Positions 34,629-47,049 of a DNA stretch of 64,000 nucleotides are shown here, piece by piece. The notes under the pieces were generated by a model that had not been told where the DNA came from, ran no database searches, and was given only the letters and a program-made list of their open reading frames with translations. The DNA is from Selaginella tamariscina. Taxonomy: Eukaryota; Streptophyta; Lycopodiopsida; Selaginellales; Selaginellaceae. Each line of letters begins with the position of its first letter. The first letter of the stretch is position 1. Location of the stretch: NCBI GenBank assembly GCA_003024785.1, contig PUQB01000292.1, positions 231,361 to 295,360 of the forward strand, in the 5' to 3' direction. The translations under genes and the position numbers were made by a program.

Positions 34629-35250
34629 TGTTAGGATCGTAGTTAGACATTTAGAAAATTCCTTGTTATGTTTATTTCATGGGCAAATATAATGGGAAAA
34701 ATACTAAAAACAGTATATTGTGAAAAACCGAGAGTGGGATGGATATATCGGAGTACGAGACATGAACGTAATATGGGTGAGTCACTACCGCAATACGATG
34801 TTTAAGGGGAGTACGGCATACTTGGATAAGGATAAGGAGTTACAGTAACTGAATGGATAAGGCTAAAAGGTAGTTACTATAACTACTAGTACGGGACCGA
34901 GAGTACGAGTATAAATAAACCAATTAGGACTAGAAAGGTATCCCCAGTATACTATAATTTTGTACCATGTGCCGTGTGTGGACATAATATAAGCTTCCTT
35001 TCACTCTCTATATGACTATCTCTTACTCGTATTTCTACTTTGATGTATACTATTCATTTCTCAGTACTATGACGAGATCCGTAGTACTGCTACCTGCTAC
35101 ACACCTTGCCATTTTACCCATTCCCAACCTTCTAAAGTCTGATCTATCTTTATTTCTTCTTTATTTTATTCCGATTGACCTTAATGGGGTTGTCAGTGGC
35201 AACCACTGCTATGAATAGTGTCAGGATTTTTCTATGTTCAACACATAACA
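34629..35250 (+). repeat. 3' LTR of the Tat/Athila-like element
   Basis: Begins TGTTAGGATC after CTGGGGGA and ends ACACATAACA (TGTTA/TAACA ends, 622 bp). A TATA-like GAGTATAAATAAACC lies at about 34907. No partner LTR was found upstream, so the boundary rests on the ends and the preceding purine tract. Confidence 0.55.
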
Positions 35251-36207
35251 TTGTAAGCCTCTAGCTTTCTATAGGCTTAAGAAATAGTGATTGTCCATTT
35301 CAATTTTTCTTATATGCAAGTCATTTCTTTGAATTAGTATGTTCTACACCACAAAGCTGATTCAAACACCTTGATAAGTGATAAATATATTTTACAAAAG
35401 AGTTCATGCTAATTTACTAAGCTGTACACATTTTCCATGTGGGAGTTTTTCCTTGCAAATACCCAAGTGGGTTGTTATTGTTAGATTGTGTTGATAAAAC
35501 CCTAGGACCTTGGCTTATATATAAAGTGTACAATTGTCTATCTTTTAGCATGTCTACATCCATTTTATGGTAACATATTGAATTGATAACCCAATGTGTT
35601 TGTTGATCATGTTTGGTTAAATGCTTTAGAAAAGTTTACTTACAGAAAGTCCAGCCTTGTTTTGAAAAAGTAGATGTTTACTTACATTATGTAAGCTCTA
35701 CACAATGGATGGTTTCCTCGCCTTTGTAGCCAAATATCACTGCACTCGTGAAACAAAGCTAAATGAAAACTCAAATGTACATTACAACTACATCATTATA
35801 CAACTGGCATGGATGACATGTTTACAAGATGGCATATATAAGGTTTTGAGTAGCATCATTTTGATGGGGCGTCTAGAAAATGTGGAACACTAGCGCAGTA
35901 TATCGAACCAATTTTACAATATTGTTTTGATTCTTTGAACGAATTTTGCAATATTGTCTCAGTTCTCCTTCATATTAGGAGACCTCTCCCAAATTAAATA
36001 ACTCACTATTTAAAGGTGTTCAATTTGACAAACATGTCCTTAAACTCTGGGCACTGCAGGTTCTAGCTATTGCTAGTGCCACTTCTTATAATTTCTTGGA
36101 TTAAATGGTAATTGAAAATTTTTATGGTCTAGTGGTACTAATACTACTAGAGACAAAATCAAATACTAATACATTTGTTGTTTAATACATTATTTTCACA
36201 ATTACAC
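35251..36207. other. AT-rich intergenic sequence with a dispersed repeat
   Basis: No gene seen. A block of about 260 bp (35862-36125, containing GGGGCGTCTAGAAAATGTGG and CCAATTTTACAATATTG) recurs diverged at 40288-40530. Confidence 0.5.
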
Positions 36208-39200
36208 ATATCAAACAGCTGGTTTAAAGGAAACTATGAGAGGAAGGGATGGAGTGCCTGTTCATATACCAAGATTGCAAGGAGAAGGATCTCATGAGAA
36301 CTCCCGGGAGGGGGAGGAAGGTGTATAGGGAAATACACCGGAGCAAAAGATTATTAAAAATATACACTTTTCCTAGAAATGTTTGGGGGGTACGGTGATG
36401 TATCCTACATTCTCTGCAGGAAAGAAGAAAATCCGAAAAAAACATTTACAATAGTTTGAAGAGGTAGTTAAAACTGTATAAGGTGATTTTATATAAAATA
36501 ATCATATGGAATTTGCTATGGGTGTGCACTTGCACACACAGCATATAGATACAACATATGTAGCTATTTTATGTTACTATACATTTTTATTTCCATGATC
36601 CTTAATGATGCTTGTACACACACCCACGTACACAAACAACACATACACGAGCTATGAGTTACTTGGGCTACCACTTGAAAAACTGGCACCTTGCCATTTA
36701 TATATAAAAACTAATTAAATATGTGAGTGGGTCCATGAATACATATGAGTCATTTACTACATAAAAACAAGCAAATATCATCCATGCTCCATGCTTTTAA
36801 TCGATGATTGTCAGTGCTGCTCGCTAGCCGTACAACAACCGGGCGTGATTGGTTCTCTTCTAGGGTGTGAGAAAATTGAATATACATTTGTTGCTTAATA
36901 CATTATTTTCACATTTACTCTAATGATAAGAGAATATTTAGTTACAATTGATAATTTACTTAATTTATACTATCTCTTGATACAAGTTTATACGATTTGA
37001 TTTAAAAATTATACTTCAGCTATTTCAATAAGTAATTTTAGATATATTTTTGTACAAAGTTTATCTTCCTAAAATACATTAATTCTTCATTTTTTTAAAT
37101 CATGAAAAATTTATGTAAGTAAATATGTGACATATTTTATTTAGTGGGTTGCTAATCGTAACAACACACGAGTATACATCACTCATGGCCCAACTATACA
37201 TAACAATGTATTGCATGTAAACAAGTTGTTTAAGACACACTCAAATTTAAATTCATATAAATATAAATTTAGACATAAAAATTATAAAAATACTTTAATT
37301 CAATTCAAGGACAAATTAAACTTGGAGTAAAATAGCTATATGAGGTAGTTAATTTAGATTTAACACAGGTGTTGTCCATGTGCAATGAATAATGTCATAT
37401 GCTTTATAATGTCTTCGGTCACCTTTCAAAAACCAAGTATCATGTCTCCTAGAAGTTTAGTCCCCAAGATCCATCTATATTAGAAGATGTGTTACCTCCA
37501 TATAATTCATCCAAGCTTTTAGAAGACACTAATTTCCATATTGCCTTTTGCCAATCTATTTCCCACACTTGAAATTCTTTGTTACGAGTGCATTTAGCCA
37601 CAATGCATCTTCCCTTGTAGTTTAACATATGTACATATAAAGCATCATGCCAGATAACATCAAAATTGATAACAGTCATATGACACCACCACGTGTTGAC
37701 ATTTTGATCGTATGTCACAAAAACCTTATCTCCAAAAGTCTTGTAAGGACATGTAAGGGACATACAACTTGTATATTGTTTACTAGTGTGAAGACTGAAG
37801 CTCGGAGTAACAATTGATTCTAGATTTGTAGATATGCATATGTGAATAGTTTTGTTGAACTCATGCAAGACATAAACCTTGTAACCATCATAATCGACAT
37901 ACATATCGAACTCACATTTTCCAAACCCATCATTGCAACATAAAGTAAGAAGCCTTTTCCAAACGTTTAAGACTGGATTCACCATAACTAGTTCCATTCT
38001 ATCAGAATGGCTTGATCTCTTCTTAACACAAATCAATCCATTAAATGATGCTACGAATTCAAACTTTTGATTATATGATGTTCTCTTCCTCTTTTTTGTT
38101 GACATATTCAACCTTCAAGAATGTATTCTTTCTTCAATTATATAGGACATCACAATTGTTGGCCCACCTTTCTTCTGATTTCTCTCTACAATCCATAATT
38201 CTTTATTTGCTATATATTTTTTCCACATCTGCTGGAATTCTGGTGACGCTATCACTCGGCGCCACTCCTTACATACTCGTCTGACTGCAAATAACTTTCC
38301 GGATCGAGAAGAGATAATATAACCAAGACTAAGTTAGTCCCATACAACTCCTCGAACACTCCACAATAACCTATTCCATTGTCGTTATATAGCATTGAAT
38401 CCATGGTAAAAAAAAAAGAAGAAACAAAGTAGAAATAAAAAACTAAGGGGAATGAGACGAAGAAATATTAATAATTCACCCTAGATAAGAATGCCCTAGG
38501 TAAGAAAGCCCTAAATTATATAGGGGTTGCACGTGATAACACGTGAATAATTAAAATTAACGTTAACTCACACATGCAAATGTAAATATCTTTACATCAA
38601 ATCGCCACAAACCCTTATTGCTAATCATAGTTTAAATATGCTGGTATATGTGTCATATTAAATACATGTATTACACGTATATAAAAATTATCTTATTTAA
38701 AACATTAAAATATTAGCCATCCCTATTTATGTCCATATATTAAGGCTTAATGATATATAAGCTATTTCAATGTTGAATATGAGATGATTTTCATGTTTAC
38801 TCGAACATTAAAGAATATAGGGTAGTATTATATTTGTCAATGAGTGACTATGAAACAATCAAGATTAATTATGCATAAAGCAATATTCCTAATTTATCTC
38901 ATAACCTCAATACATTGAGACATATTTCAATTACTATTTATAATAAATTAAAACTACATAATTAAACACATACACACACTTGCACATTCTTATGATTTAA
39001 GAATTACTGTTATACTCAACAAATTCAAAAACATTTCTAAAATCTTACACACAGCAAATTAAAAAACATTTCTTATTATTAAATTAAAATTAAAAGAAAT
39101 TAAATTAATAAATTTATAATTGCATTTTAATTCTATTTATCACTTTCATCTTTCTTTCTACCCTAATTCTTCTTTCATACTTAATATAATATTATAGCAT

Positions 39201-39236
39201 ATTATATTTCTAAACTACCAAAACACATATTTTCTT
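36208..39236. repeat. Segmental duplication, copy 1 (pairs with 59147-62147)
   Basis: About 3 kb of near-identical sequence in the same orientation. It begins within a retroelement gag-like fragment (TCAAACAGCTGGTTTAAAGG) and ends at AAACACATATTTT, after which the copies diverge. It contains an F-box pseudogene and AT-rich flanks. Copy 2 ends where the second Tat/Athila-like element starts. Confidence 0.85.
37449..38404 (-). pseudogene. F-box protein gene, broken copy 1
   Basis: The N-terminal F-box region is read from ATG 38404 (LVLVILSLLDPES...), but one base is missing just after that motif (near 38298). A TGG-to-TGA stop lies near 38117 relative to copy 2. The C-terminal part (38111-37449) is an open frame with the propeller-like pattern of plant F-box associated domains (FEFVASFNGLICVKK, VYVLHEFNK, VFVTYDQNVN). 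It was probably a substrate-recognition subunit of an SCF ubiquitin ligase. The partner copy at 60341-61323 is broken at other positions. Confidence 0.65.
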
Positions 39237-39239
39237 AAA

Positions 39240-42012
39240 ATATGCAAATACTTTTATAAATCTTATTAAAGATTACCCTAAATTCACTAAAATAGCTCAA
39301 ACTCAACTAAACATTGGTTATAAAATTATGTATTTTAAAGCATCTTCACGTGGGGGAGACCTTTGAGAAACAAATGTTTTTCTTTTTTGACTTAACATAA
39401 ATTGTGTAATCGCAGATTTTGTATTTATGAGAGAGTGCCATTACTAACAATGTTAAAGATATTAAATTAGTGTTTTAAGAAACTTAAAAATACTATGAAT
39501 AGAATATGAGACAATATATTATATATATCAATGGCTAAGAGGAATCTTTTTATTAAATTAATAAAATTAAAGTATAGATGAAAATGCTTAGTAAGGAGTC
39601 CTTACATGTAATATTGTGTGTGGATTAATTTCATTAGTTTTTATATATCATTAAAGTGGCAAAATAAGTTTTACCATTCGTTTATAATGTAATATTATAA
39701 TTAAATTATTTTAAGATAAATCAAATAATTACTGAAAAATTTAATTAATATAACATATTAATTTATATTAATGCAATGTATTCAGTACAACATGATTATC
39801 TCGTTATGATAATAACACAACTTATAAGTTATAATATTAACATGACTTATAAGTTTATTCACTTTTTCATACTGCAAGAGGCAACTTTCATCATGACATA
39901 TTTTTTGTATGCCACTTGAAAGAATGGTTTCCACATGAAGAAAATAAAATAATTTCATTGTTGAGTACACAAGCGAAACATTATACATATAATGAAATGT
40001 ATAGTTACTCTCGCTAGAGTACACAACAAATTAGTTTATTTGCACTGAAAAGAGTATGGCATGTATAAATTTGAAAAATAAAAAATTACAGACAGTGGTT
40101 GATAATTCAATTTGTGTGTCAGTAGATAATAAAAGTAAATGTCTTTATAAGAAGCATCTTGTGACACAACATGTGATTTATTTTCTTCAATACTGTTTAT
40201 ACACAATACATGTCATACATACAAGTACATAATTATATACTAGAATACATGGCATGTTTATAAGATTGGTAAATATAAGTGTCATTTAATGGAGGCGTCT
40301 AGAAAATGTGGAACACCAATGCAATCTATTGAACCAATTTTGCAATATTGTCTCAATTCTCCCTTCATACTAGCAGACCTTTACCAAATTAAATAACTCT
40401 ATGTTTAAGGTGTTGTTCGTTCTCGTTTGATTTGACAAACATGTCCTTAAACTCTTGACCTCCTACAAGTGCTGGTTATTGCTAGTACCATTTCTTCGAT
40501 CAGTAATTTCTTGATTAAATGGTAGTTGGAAGTGCTTATGATGTATTGGGTACTTGCATGTATGCATTGAGAGAGGCATATTTTTGTCCTTGTCCTTGTC
40601 CTTTGTCATTTGCAATAACTAGAGAATGTAGTGCTGAACCATGTGTAATGGATTTGTATCGGCTGGAGCTTTGTTAAAGGGATCATATTTTTAGTGCATA
40701 GTTAATTATTCTTTCTTAGTAAGTATGACTTACTGTCCACAAGTAAATTACATAACTTTACTTTGTTATTTTTCTCTTAATTTTAAATTCACATACATAA
40801 TATAGTAACATTACAAATCACAAAACCAAAACAATACTATTTCTTTTAAATCTATTAAATCTTGTTAGAACTTTATATTTTAACTTATATTTTAAACACG
40901 AAAATATATTTGATCATTAACGTATGAATATAAATATAGAAGCAATAAATATATTTATTAAATGATTTATAAAATCTATAAATTTTGAAATGCATATGTA
41001 CATAAAAGTCAGCAAAAGTCTAGACTTTGTTCTAATCGAGCAAACCCAAGGTTATCAATTTAATAAATATCTCATTTTAAAAGCTGGTAAACACGTAATT
41101 TCTTGACAATACAAAGTCTAAACATTTACTAACTTAAATATACATATATTTAAAAATTTATATATTTTATAAATCAGTTAGTAATAAATGTATTACTCTA
41201 TATTTAATTCATATATTAATAATTTTACATTTCAGTGTTAAAATACAAATTAGAAATATAAAGTTATAAAATTCTACATATACTCTTAATAAATTCAAGA
41301 TATTATAATGTATATTTTGATTGACTAATATTAATATATTATCTATATTAATTTAAAGTTACAACATAAATAACAAAGTAAAAATATAAATTTACATGTG
41401 ATTGATGAATTATACTTACATAAGGGCAAAAAAATAATTCTTTGAATTCAAATCATTCCAATTGATAATTATCAGTGTATACAAACGACTAGAGATTGCA
41501 TACAAGTTATAGTTCAATAATGTTGATTGTGTTCGTTCATGAATATAATTGTATTTATGAAAGAATTTAAAATCTATTTAAGGAATGTAGATTCGAAGAA
41601 AATGAAGTTTCACAACAATTTGGACTCAAACTAATTATATTAAAACTTTACAATTTTAACACTGATCTTTATATGAATGAGACTGAGTATTTAATTGGAA
41701 ACAATACTTAGAATGGTGAAGTTTAATTCCAAATAATTGTTAAACTTTATCACATTAAATATTAACCGCTGTATAATCCAGGGTAAAAAACACGATTAAA
41801 GAAAATAAAAGTAAATTAAATGTATAATGTCAGAAGTTCATAGTTGAAGTATAAGAATTAGATGCATCTTGTTGTTATTTTGATATACACCCACTGCATG
41901 ACTAATAATGCCAGTTAAGAAATATCTCTACTCAATGGACTCCTAATTAAAAAAATTACTAAATAAAATTATCTTGTTCTGAAAAAGGATGAGATACATT
42001 AGAGCTACATAA
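39240..42012. other. AT-rich intergenic region
   Basis: No gene is supported; the small frames are low-complexity. Contains the dispersed repeat 40288-40530 (see 35862-36125) and a block at 40694-41200 that resembles 56475-56850, both probably decayed non-coding repeats. Confidence 0.5.
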
Positions 42013-42038
42013 TGCACATTGTAACTAAAGTGGGCATG
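42013..42038. repeat. Left terminal inverted repeat of copy B
   Basis: TGCACATTGTAACTAAAG followed by TGGGCATG. The reverse complement of the right ends at 11569-11594 and 56076-56101 reads TGCAAGTTGTAACTAAAA then TGGGCATG: three mismatches in 26 bp. Confidence 0.85.
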
Positions 42039-42724
42039 ATACGTGAAAATGGGAATATAAAATAAATTATTAATTAATACTTAAGTTTTAATATTAATAT
42101 TTAAATAAATATAATTAAGCCTTAAATATTAATTAATTAATTAATTAATCCTTCAATAACCTTACTTAGTAAGGAATATTCCTAAAATATCTTAGAATTT
42201 TCATATTATTCTAAAAAATAGTTTACAATAATTAAGAAATAATATCAACATAATTACAAATGAATCATTTCCTTATCAACATGTTAATTTATTTTATAAA
42301 TACTTTCTTCCTAACCATACAGAGAAATCTTCTCATTTTGTTTAAATCATCACTCTCCGGATTAATAAAATCATTTTAATCAATATTTTGATGTTGTTGT
42401 CACCACCTTACACTCTCACGAATGCAATTAGAAATTGCCATCCTTGTTAATACATAAGATGTAATAAGACCAGGTCTACATAAAGGCTCATCTAAAGAAT
42501 GACGTTCCTTAAGAATAATATTATAAAGCGCCCGGTTGCTATCCTTCATTTATAAAATTCAAAGTTCACTAGCTCATCCATGATATCGGTATCAGAATAT
42601 GGATCGAAAGTGATTAGATGAATACAAGCAATGTTTTGGTTGAGTATAGCCTTCTGAGGAGAGTCGTTACCACTAAGATATGTGCATTTCATTATCCTTA
42701 AGACTGATCTCCCCATGAGCCCAA

Positions 42725-43417
42725 TTATCTTTCATTCTTGAAGAAGTATGGCTTGCTTTCCTTTCTTATATTGTGAAATTCGAGAGGTTTATAACACATT
42801 CGCTGGTCAAAAATCCAATCTTTACGAATCACCTCTTCTGCAACACTACAATGTTTCTTAAGCAAATTCAACAGCGGTGTTAAGTTATGAATCTGCATGC
42901 ATGACCAAATCCCCACAAGCGCACCCATCTCCTTAAGCTTTTGAAAGAGACGATCCAACCCTGGACGAAAAATAATATCATATCGAAATTTACCATGACA
43001 AGGAATGAAATCTCCTTGTTTGATTTCTTTTTTCCTATCCTCGGGCCTTTGTCGATGAAGCAGAACACCATTGACATCCAACAACACAATATGGCCATGA
43101 GTAACATGGGATAGCGTTGCCTCTTGAATACTTTGCAAATCACTTGTTTGCTCCCTTTCACATTTATCCGTTGCCACTATCTCGTTGCCTATCCCTTCAT
43201 CATTTAATTGTACATCATCCTTACAAGATTCAGATATTGCATGCGCTGAAGAAATTGATTTCGGAACTGAAGCCAATAAAAATGATGATGAAAAAACTGA
43301 AGTGGCCCCCATGGTAACGATGTTTTGAGCTGCATTATTATCCATTTCCTGCATGAACTCTGTCATTCTGACATGTGGCACAAGAAATTTGCCAAACCCC
43401 TCTCTTACCTCATGCAA
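42725..43417 (-). CDS. HAD/FCP1-like (NLI-interacting factor type) phosphatase domain protein
   Basis: C-terminal part of a protein with an FCP1/SCP-like HAD fold: GHIVLLDVNGVLLHR (43105-43061) at the nucleophile motif, then a flap region, RPGLDRLFQKLKEMGALVGIWS (motif II-type) and KDWIFDQRMCY downstream. The classical DxDGT/DxDET motif reads D-V-N-G-V, so the second Asp (general acid/base) is Asn and phosphatase activity is doubtful; related plant proteins with DLNGVL are known. The ATG at 43417 may not be the true start: GTAAG sites nearby (43411, 43505) suggest upstream exons. It lies inside the transposon downstream of and parallel to the ParB/methyltransferase-like gene, so it may be captured host cargo. 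Confidence 0.65.
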   Translation of the reverse strand: MHEVREGFGKFLVPHVRMTEFMQEMDNNAAQNIVTMGATSVFSSSFLLASVPKSISSAHAISESCKDDVQLNDEGIGNEIVATDKCEREQTSDLQSIQEATLSHVTHGHIVLLDVNGVLLHRQRPEDRKKEIKQGDFIPCHGKFRYDIIFRPGLDRLFQKLKEMGALVGIWSCMQIHNLTPLLNLLKKHCSVAEEVIRKDWIFDQRMCYKPLEFHNIRKESKPYFFKNER

Positions 43418-43639
43418 TGCTGAAAATCCATGTTCTCAATTGTTTCATTACATCTGCAAAATGATAATTAGCTGACCTTAAAATTATCAAGGTATATTAT
43501 TTACCTTGTTAATGTGTGACCCATGTTTGAACTAAAAGCTTCATTAATCCTTGAGAATTTATTTTCTGTACAAATATAAACGAAATATACAAAAATGCCT
43601 TATGTTACACTCATTTACAACTATTCGTCACTCTAGAAC

Positions 43640-46600
43640 TCATTAACAATTCTTCTTCGCTATTACCTTCTGAGTGAGGCGAAGAAGGTCTAAGCCGCTT
43701 GTGAGATGGTTCAAGATCTTCTATCTTCTATTGATGTTTCCATGGGTAATGGAGTGTGTGAATGTTCTGTACTCCTCGAGATAACTTCCGGTCTAATATC
43801 TGATTGAAGTTCGTCCTCAGACTCCGACATTGAACCAGATTCGTCTTCAGAGCTATCGCACTTATGGAGGGAACTTTCTCAAATACTCCTTTATGGATTC
43901 GTTGGGGTAGTCAGTTGAGAACCTATCTATCCACTTGTTCAGGTCCTCAACCATGGTCTTATCCTTTTCAACGGCAAACACACATGTATGCCGAAGGTAA
44001 CACTCCTTCAAGACGGACCCCCTAGTGCAGTAGTCAAAAACCCACGCATCACTGTGAGGACCCCTGATCAAGTTGACGATGCTCCGTGCCGCTTGACTTG
44101 TGATGTTTGGATAACGTACATTGCCGAATACGTCACTCTCACTATCGGTGTATCGGATGGAGGTTCAGGGCCGTTGGAGTGCAAACAGATGCCTGGCCAG
44201 TCATTTGGAAGTTTGAAATTGTTTGGCGCATTCCTAACAACCAAGTGAACAACCGAATCAATGCACTTCGGATCAGCATCATTCATATAAAATCCTGTCC
44301 AACGATGTTTATTCCTCTTGGCAAAGGAGAAGGCAAAGGTATCGGTGACATGAGCAAGAATCAAGAAATAAATACCTGAAAACGTAGATATCAGTCAAGA
44401 GTGCAAGTATGAATTCAATAATAAATACCTTCTTTGTACATGCTTGCACGGCTAAGTTTCTCCACCAAATCCTCTAGTGTCCTGTCTGTCGAAGGATTTT
44501 TTGACACCCGCCGATCCATCACGAACAATTGAAACGGTTTCCTACAAGCAGTGATGGTACCCCATAAAGTCTCCGAATCCAACAACAAACATCTGTAGGG
44601 CTTGTCGTGATTCGTAGCATCCTCCTTTATAAGGTTCAACTCGGTTCTCCGCTGCTGAAGGACTGCCATAAGAGAAGGCGTCATCGCAATGTTCTCCTTT
44701 TTGGCGTTGGCGTGCAATAGATTCTTGCCCAGATCTTCCGATTGATTCACCCATTCGACAAGCATATCATCGTTGTCACATGCAAATATTTGCTGACCTC
44801 TTCGTATGTTGAAGCCGATCCAACCCAGTTTGTGGCAGTGTATTCCCAACCACTCCTTGAAGTGCCTGACCGTCTTCAACTCCATTGCCTTGAGATGAAA
44901 AGGAGAGGTGGGGCTGCTGTTGTTAATCTGTAATTTGCCATCAATCACCAAATCAGCCAAGACTTCCATCTCCTCCATCGTTGTTCCATTTAAAGGCTTC
45001 AACCATGTGAGCTTGAAATCGTTGTCTACATCCTTTATAGATTGAACAGACTTAGCCTTCGGCGTCTTACTGGGTTTCTTTGCAGACTTCTCTGAGGGCT
45101 CCACTTCACTTGTCTGCTTCTTCTTCAGTGTTCCTTTTGCAAAGGATTCCATAATCCCCAACCATTTGGCAAAGATCCTATCCTCGGGACAAGAAATCAA
45201 CATCATCAAAAGGATGTTTCCTTCCCGCCCACCTGGGCAAAATCAACTGCTACAATTTCTTCAACTCTCTGAAAAAAGACAGATTAATATACCGGCGAGA
45301 TAAATCCCGCCCAAACAATTTGCTTACCCGGTAGTCCGCAGATTGTGTATTCCCTGCGGTAGCTCTTTGTGGTCGCTGAAGAGATTCCCACACGGCTCGC
45401 GTGTGTTTGAACTTCTCCCATATTTTGCTGTTGTAGTGGTTGGTGTCTGCAGCGTCCCATTCCGCCGATAACTTATGGTACTGCTCGATTGTGAGATTCG
45501 GCTTCGCTAAAAACGCCGATCTTTTCGTCAGCTTCTCACGGGTATGCTCGGAAAGTTTTGTTGCCATCGTTCCTTTGTTGTGTTCGTCGAGAAGTCGTTG
45601 GGCTGCCGTTATTGTGTGCTGGCCACTAATGATGTAGTACTTGACTGATTTTCTATTCTCCGTCTGAACCTTCCTCATTTGTTCGGTGTTGTGATCCACA
45701 CTTTGTCAGCGCCTTTGTTCTCTCGTATGCGCACAAAACAGCATTATGTGGAACGGTGTAAGAATTGTCGTCCTTCATCTTCTCCATGAGCTCAGCTACA
45801 CGTTCCTGTTGAGTGGCCTGTAATTGAAGTTTGGGTTGACGCTGCAATACTTAACCCTACACTCGTAAATCCTATCATCCAACATCATTTCCTTGTGGCT
45901 TATTGCAGCATGGGATGCCACAGGTGCAGCTGACAAAACGATGATGATTTTCTTTACGATCCGAATCAACATGTGTGATCCCCGATTGATGCTGTTCTAA
46001 TGTTCTCGGCACACTCTTCCAGCTCCCGAAATTTCTAAGCAAATTGAACGTGATCTGTAAAGAACCTGAGACCAAGCCACCCTCTCAATCTCCTTTATGA
46101 TGTCGCTGTGTTCTTCTTCAATGTGAAGAGGGACGATTGCTCCACTTGTGATTTTCTGTATTGTGAAGCATATCTCTGAGAATACACCTACTCGATGAGT
46201 CTGAAGATCTTCGAAGTAGACATCCATGGATCCCCTCCATAGATGGGCTTTCGTTGAGTTGAAGAAGAACTCCAAGGTCAACATCATTAGTGAACACGTG
46301 AACGTCATTATCCACAAGTCGACAAAACCACCCGAAATTAATGTTGTAACTGGCGACCTCTGGATCCGAGAACGTGACATTGGATGGAACAAGGCATATG
46401 TGTCGAGCATCGTTCAATCTGGGTTCACAGCATGCTTTCGGATGCTTGACTAGCACACCCACTTTCCATTGTTTTGCTTGTCCATGCGATGTGACAGAGG
46501 TTAGTTTGACAGCAACCATGGTTGTTCCAATGCGCTTCCCGTTTAGTTTGAAATATGGCCAAGTTGATTCCAGAATCCCCCTGCCCATCTCTTCTCCTGC

Positions 46601-46757
46601 TCTCGTCTTTAATGTCACCTCAATTCCACATCTGAATACAAAAATGATTAGTTCAAGCACATATCCGAGTATAACAGATTTTATTTTAATTCTTACCCAG
46701 AATTTGACGACGACTCCATACTAATGACTCGATCTCCTTGTTTAATTAAATCGTTCT
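43640..46757 (-). CDS. ParB-like/methyltransferase-like protein (copy B)
   Basis: A small first recognisable exon lies near 46757-46698 (QGDRV, donor GTAAG), followed by an exon from 46634. The N-terminal region is FGWFCRLVDNDVHVF (about 46330). The ParB-like domain has box 1 VNPNFN near 45830 and box 2 YIISGQHTITAAQRLL (45634-45587). A 59-nt intron (45327-45269) is followed by a Lys/Ser/Pro-rich linker (45130-45050) and a conserved middle (LGWIGFNIRRGQQIFACD, 44831-44778). The methyltransferase-like domain reads LFVMDRR (44531-44511) where a DPPY-type motif is expected, and DAWVFDYCTRGSV...VFAVEKD (44050-43967) at SAM motif I. Both are more degenerate than in the inverted-repeat family. An acidic Ser-rich tail follows (43870-43790). 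Several frameshifts are present. Confidence 0.65.
45269..45327 (-). other. Short intron containing a lone array palindrome
   Basis: A GTAAGC donor and TTTTTTCAG acceptor bound 59 nt in phase 0; the downstream exon reads RVEEIVAVDFAQVGG. Inside it, 45294-45311 is GGCGAGATAAATCCCGCC, a near-perfect copy of the array palindrome found in the gene's upstream array. Confidence 0.65.
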
Positions 46758-46858
46758 GCAAAATAATACACTATGAATAAATCATATAAAAACGCACACA
46801 CACTTGTATAAACCCGAATATACAAAAATAATACACAGAGAGAAGTAGACGGAATTAA

Positions 46859-46940
46859 CTGTCCAAAGCTCACTTTGTGCTAGTGCAAAAGAAAGATAAC
46901 ATTTCGTTTTAGAACCACCACAAATGTGAGCTCTGGACAG
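46859..46940. promoter_or_regulatory. Conserved hairpin upstream of the ParB-like gene (copy B)
   Basis: Counterpart of 1392-1473: CTGTCCAAAGCTCAC... pairs with ...GTGAGCTCTGGACAG about 40 bp later. One base is lost in the left arm, but the pairing is kept. Confidence 0.6.
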
Positions 46941-47049
46941 TTTTACATAGATTCCTAGCTTTTACTCGAAATATTATGATAAGATGATAAAAGTAAATAA
47001 AATGAGATATGCAACTTATATATACTAATACACATATATATTCACATGG

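Larger units (their letters stand above)
25000..35250 (+). mobile_element. Tat/Athila-like Ty3/gypsy element, interrupted by a nested LTR element
   Basis: A pol region (25813-28300) is followed by a long extra downstream reading region (28873-30136, continuing 34083-34571), a polypurine-like tract (about 34612-34628) and a 3' LTR (34629-35250, TGTTA...TAACA). No 5' LTR was recognised. The first 330 bp match 62170-62500, where a second copy starts. The downstream region is split by the 30213-34077 element. Pol plus an extra 3' ORF is typical of the Tat/Athila branch. Confidence 0.7.

Noticed and set aside
42009-42016. TGCA as target-site duplication of transposon B
   Set aside because: Copy A also ends in TGCA, while the mirrored site in the giant inverted repeat lacks it, so it belongs to the terminal inverted repeat.
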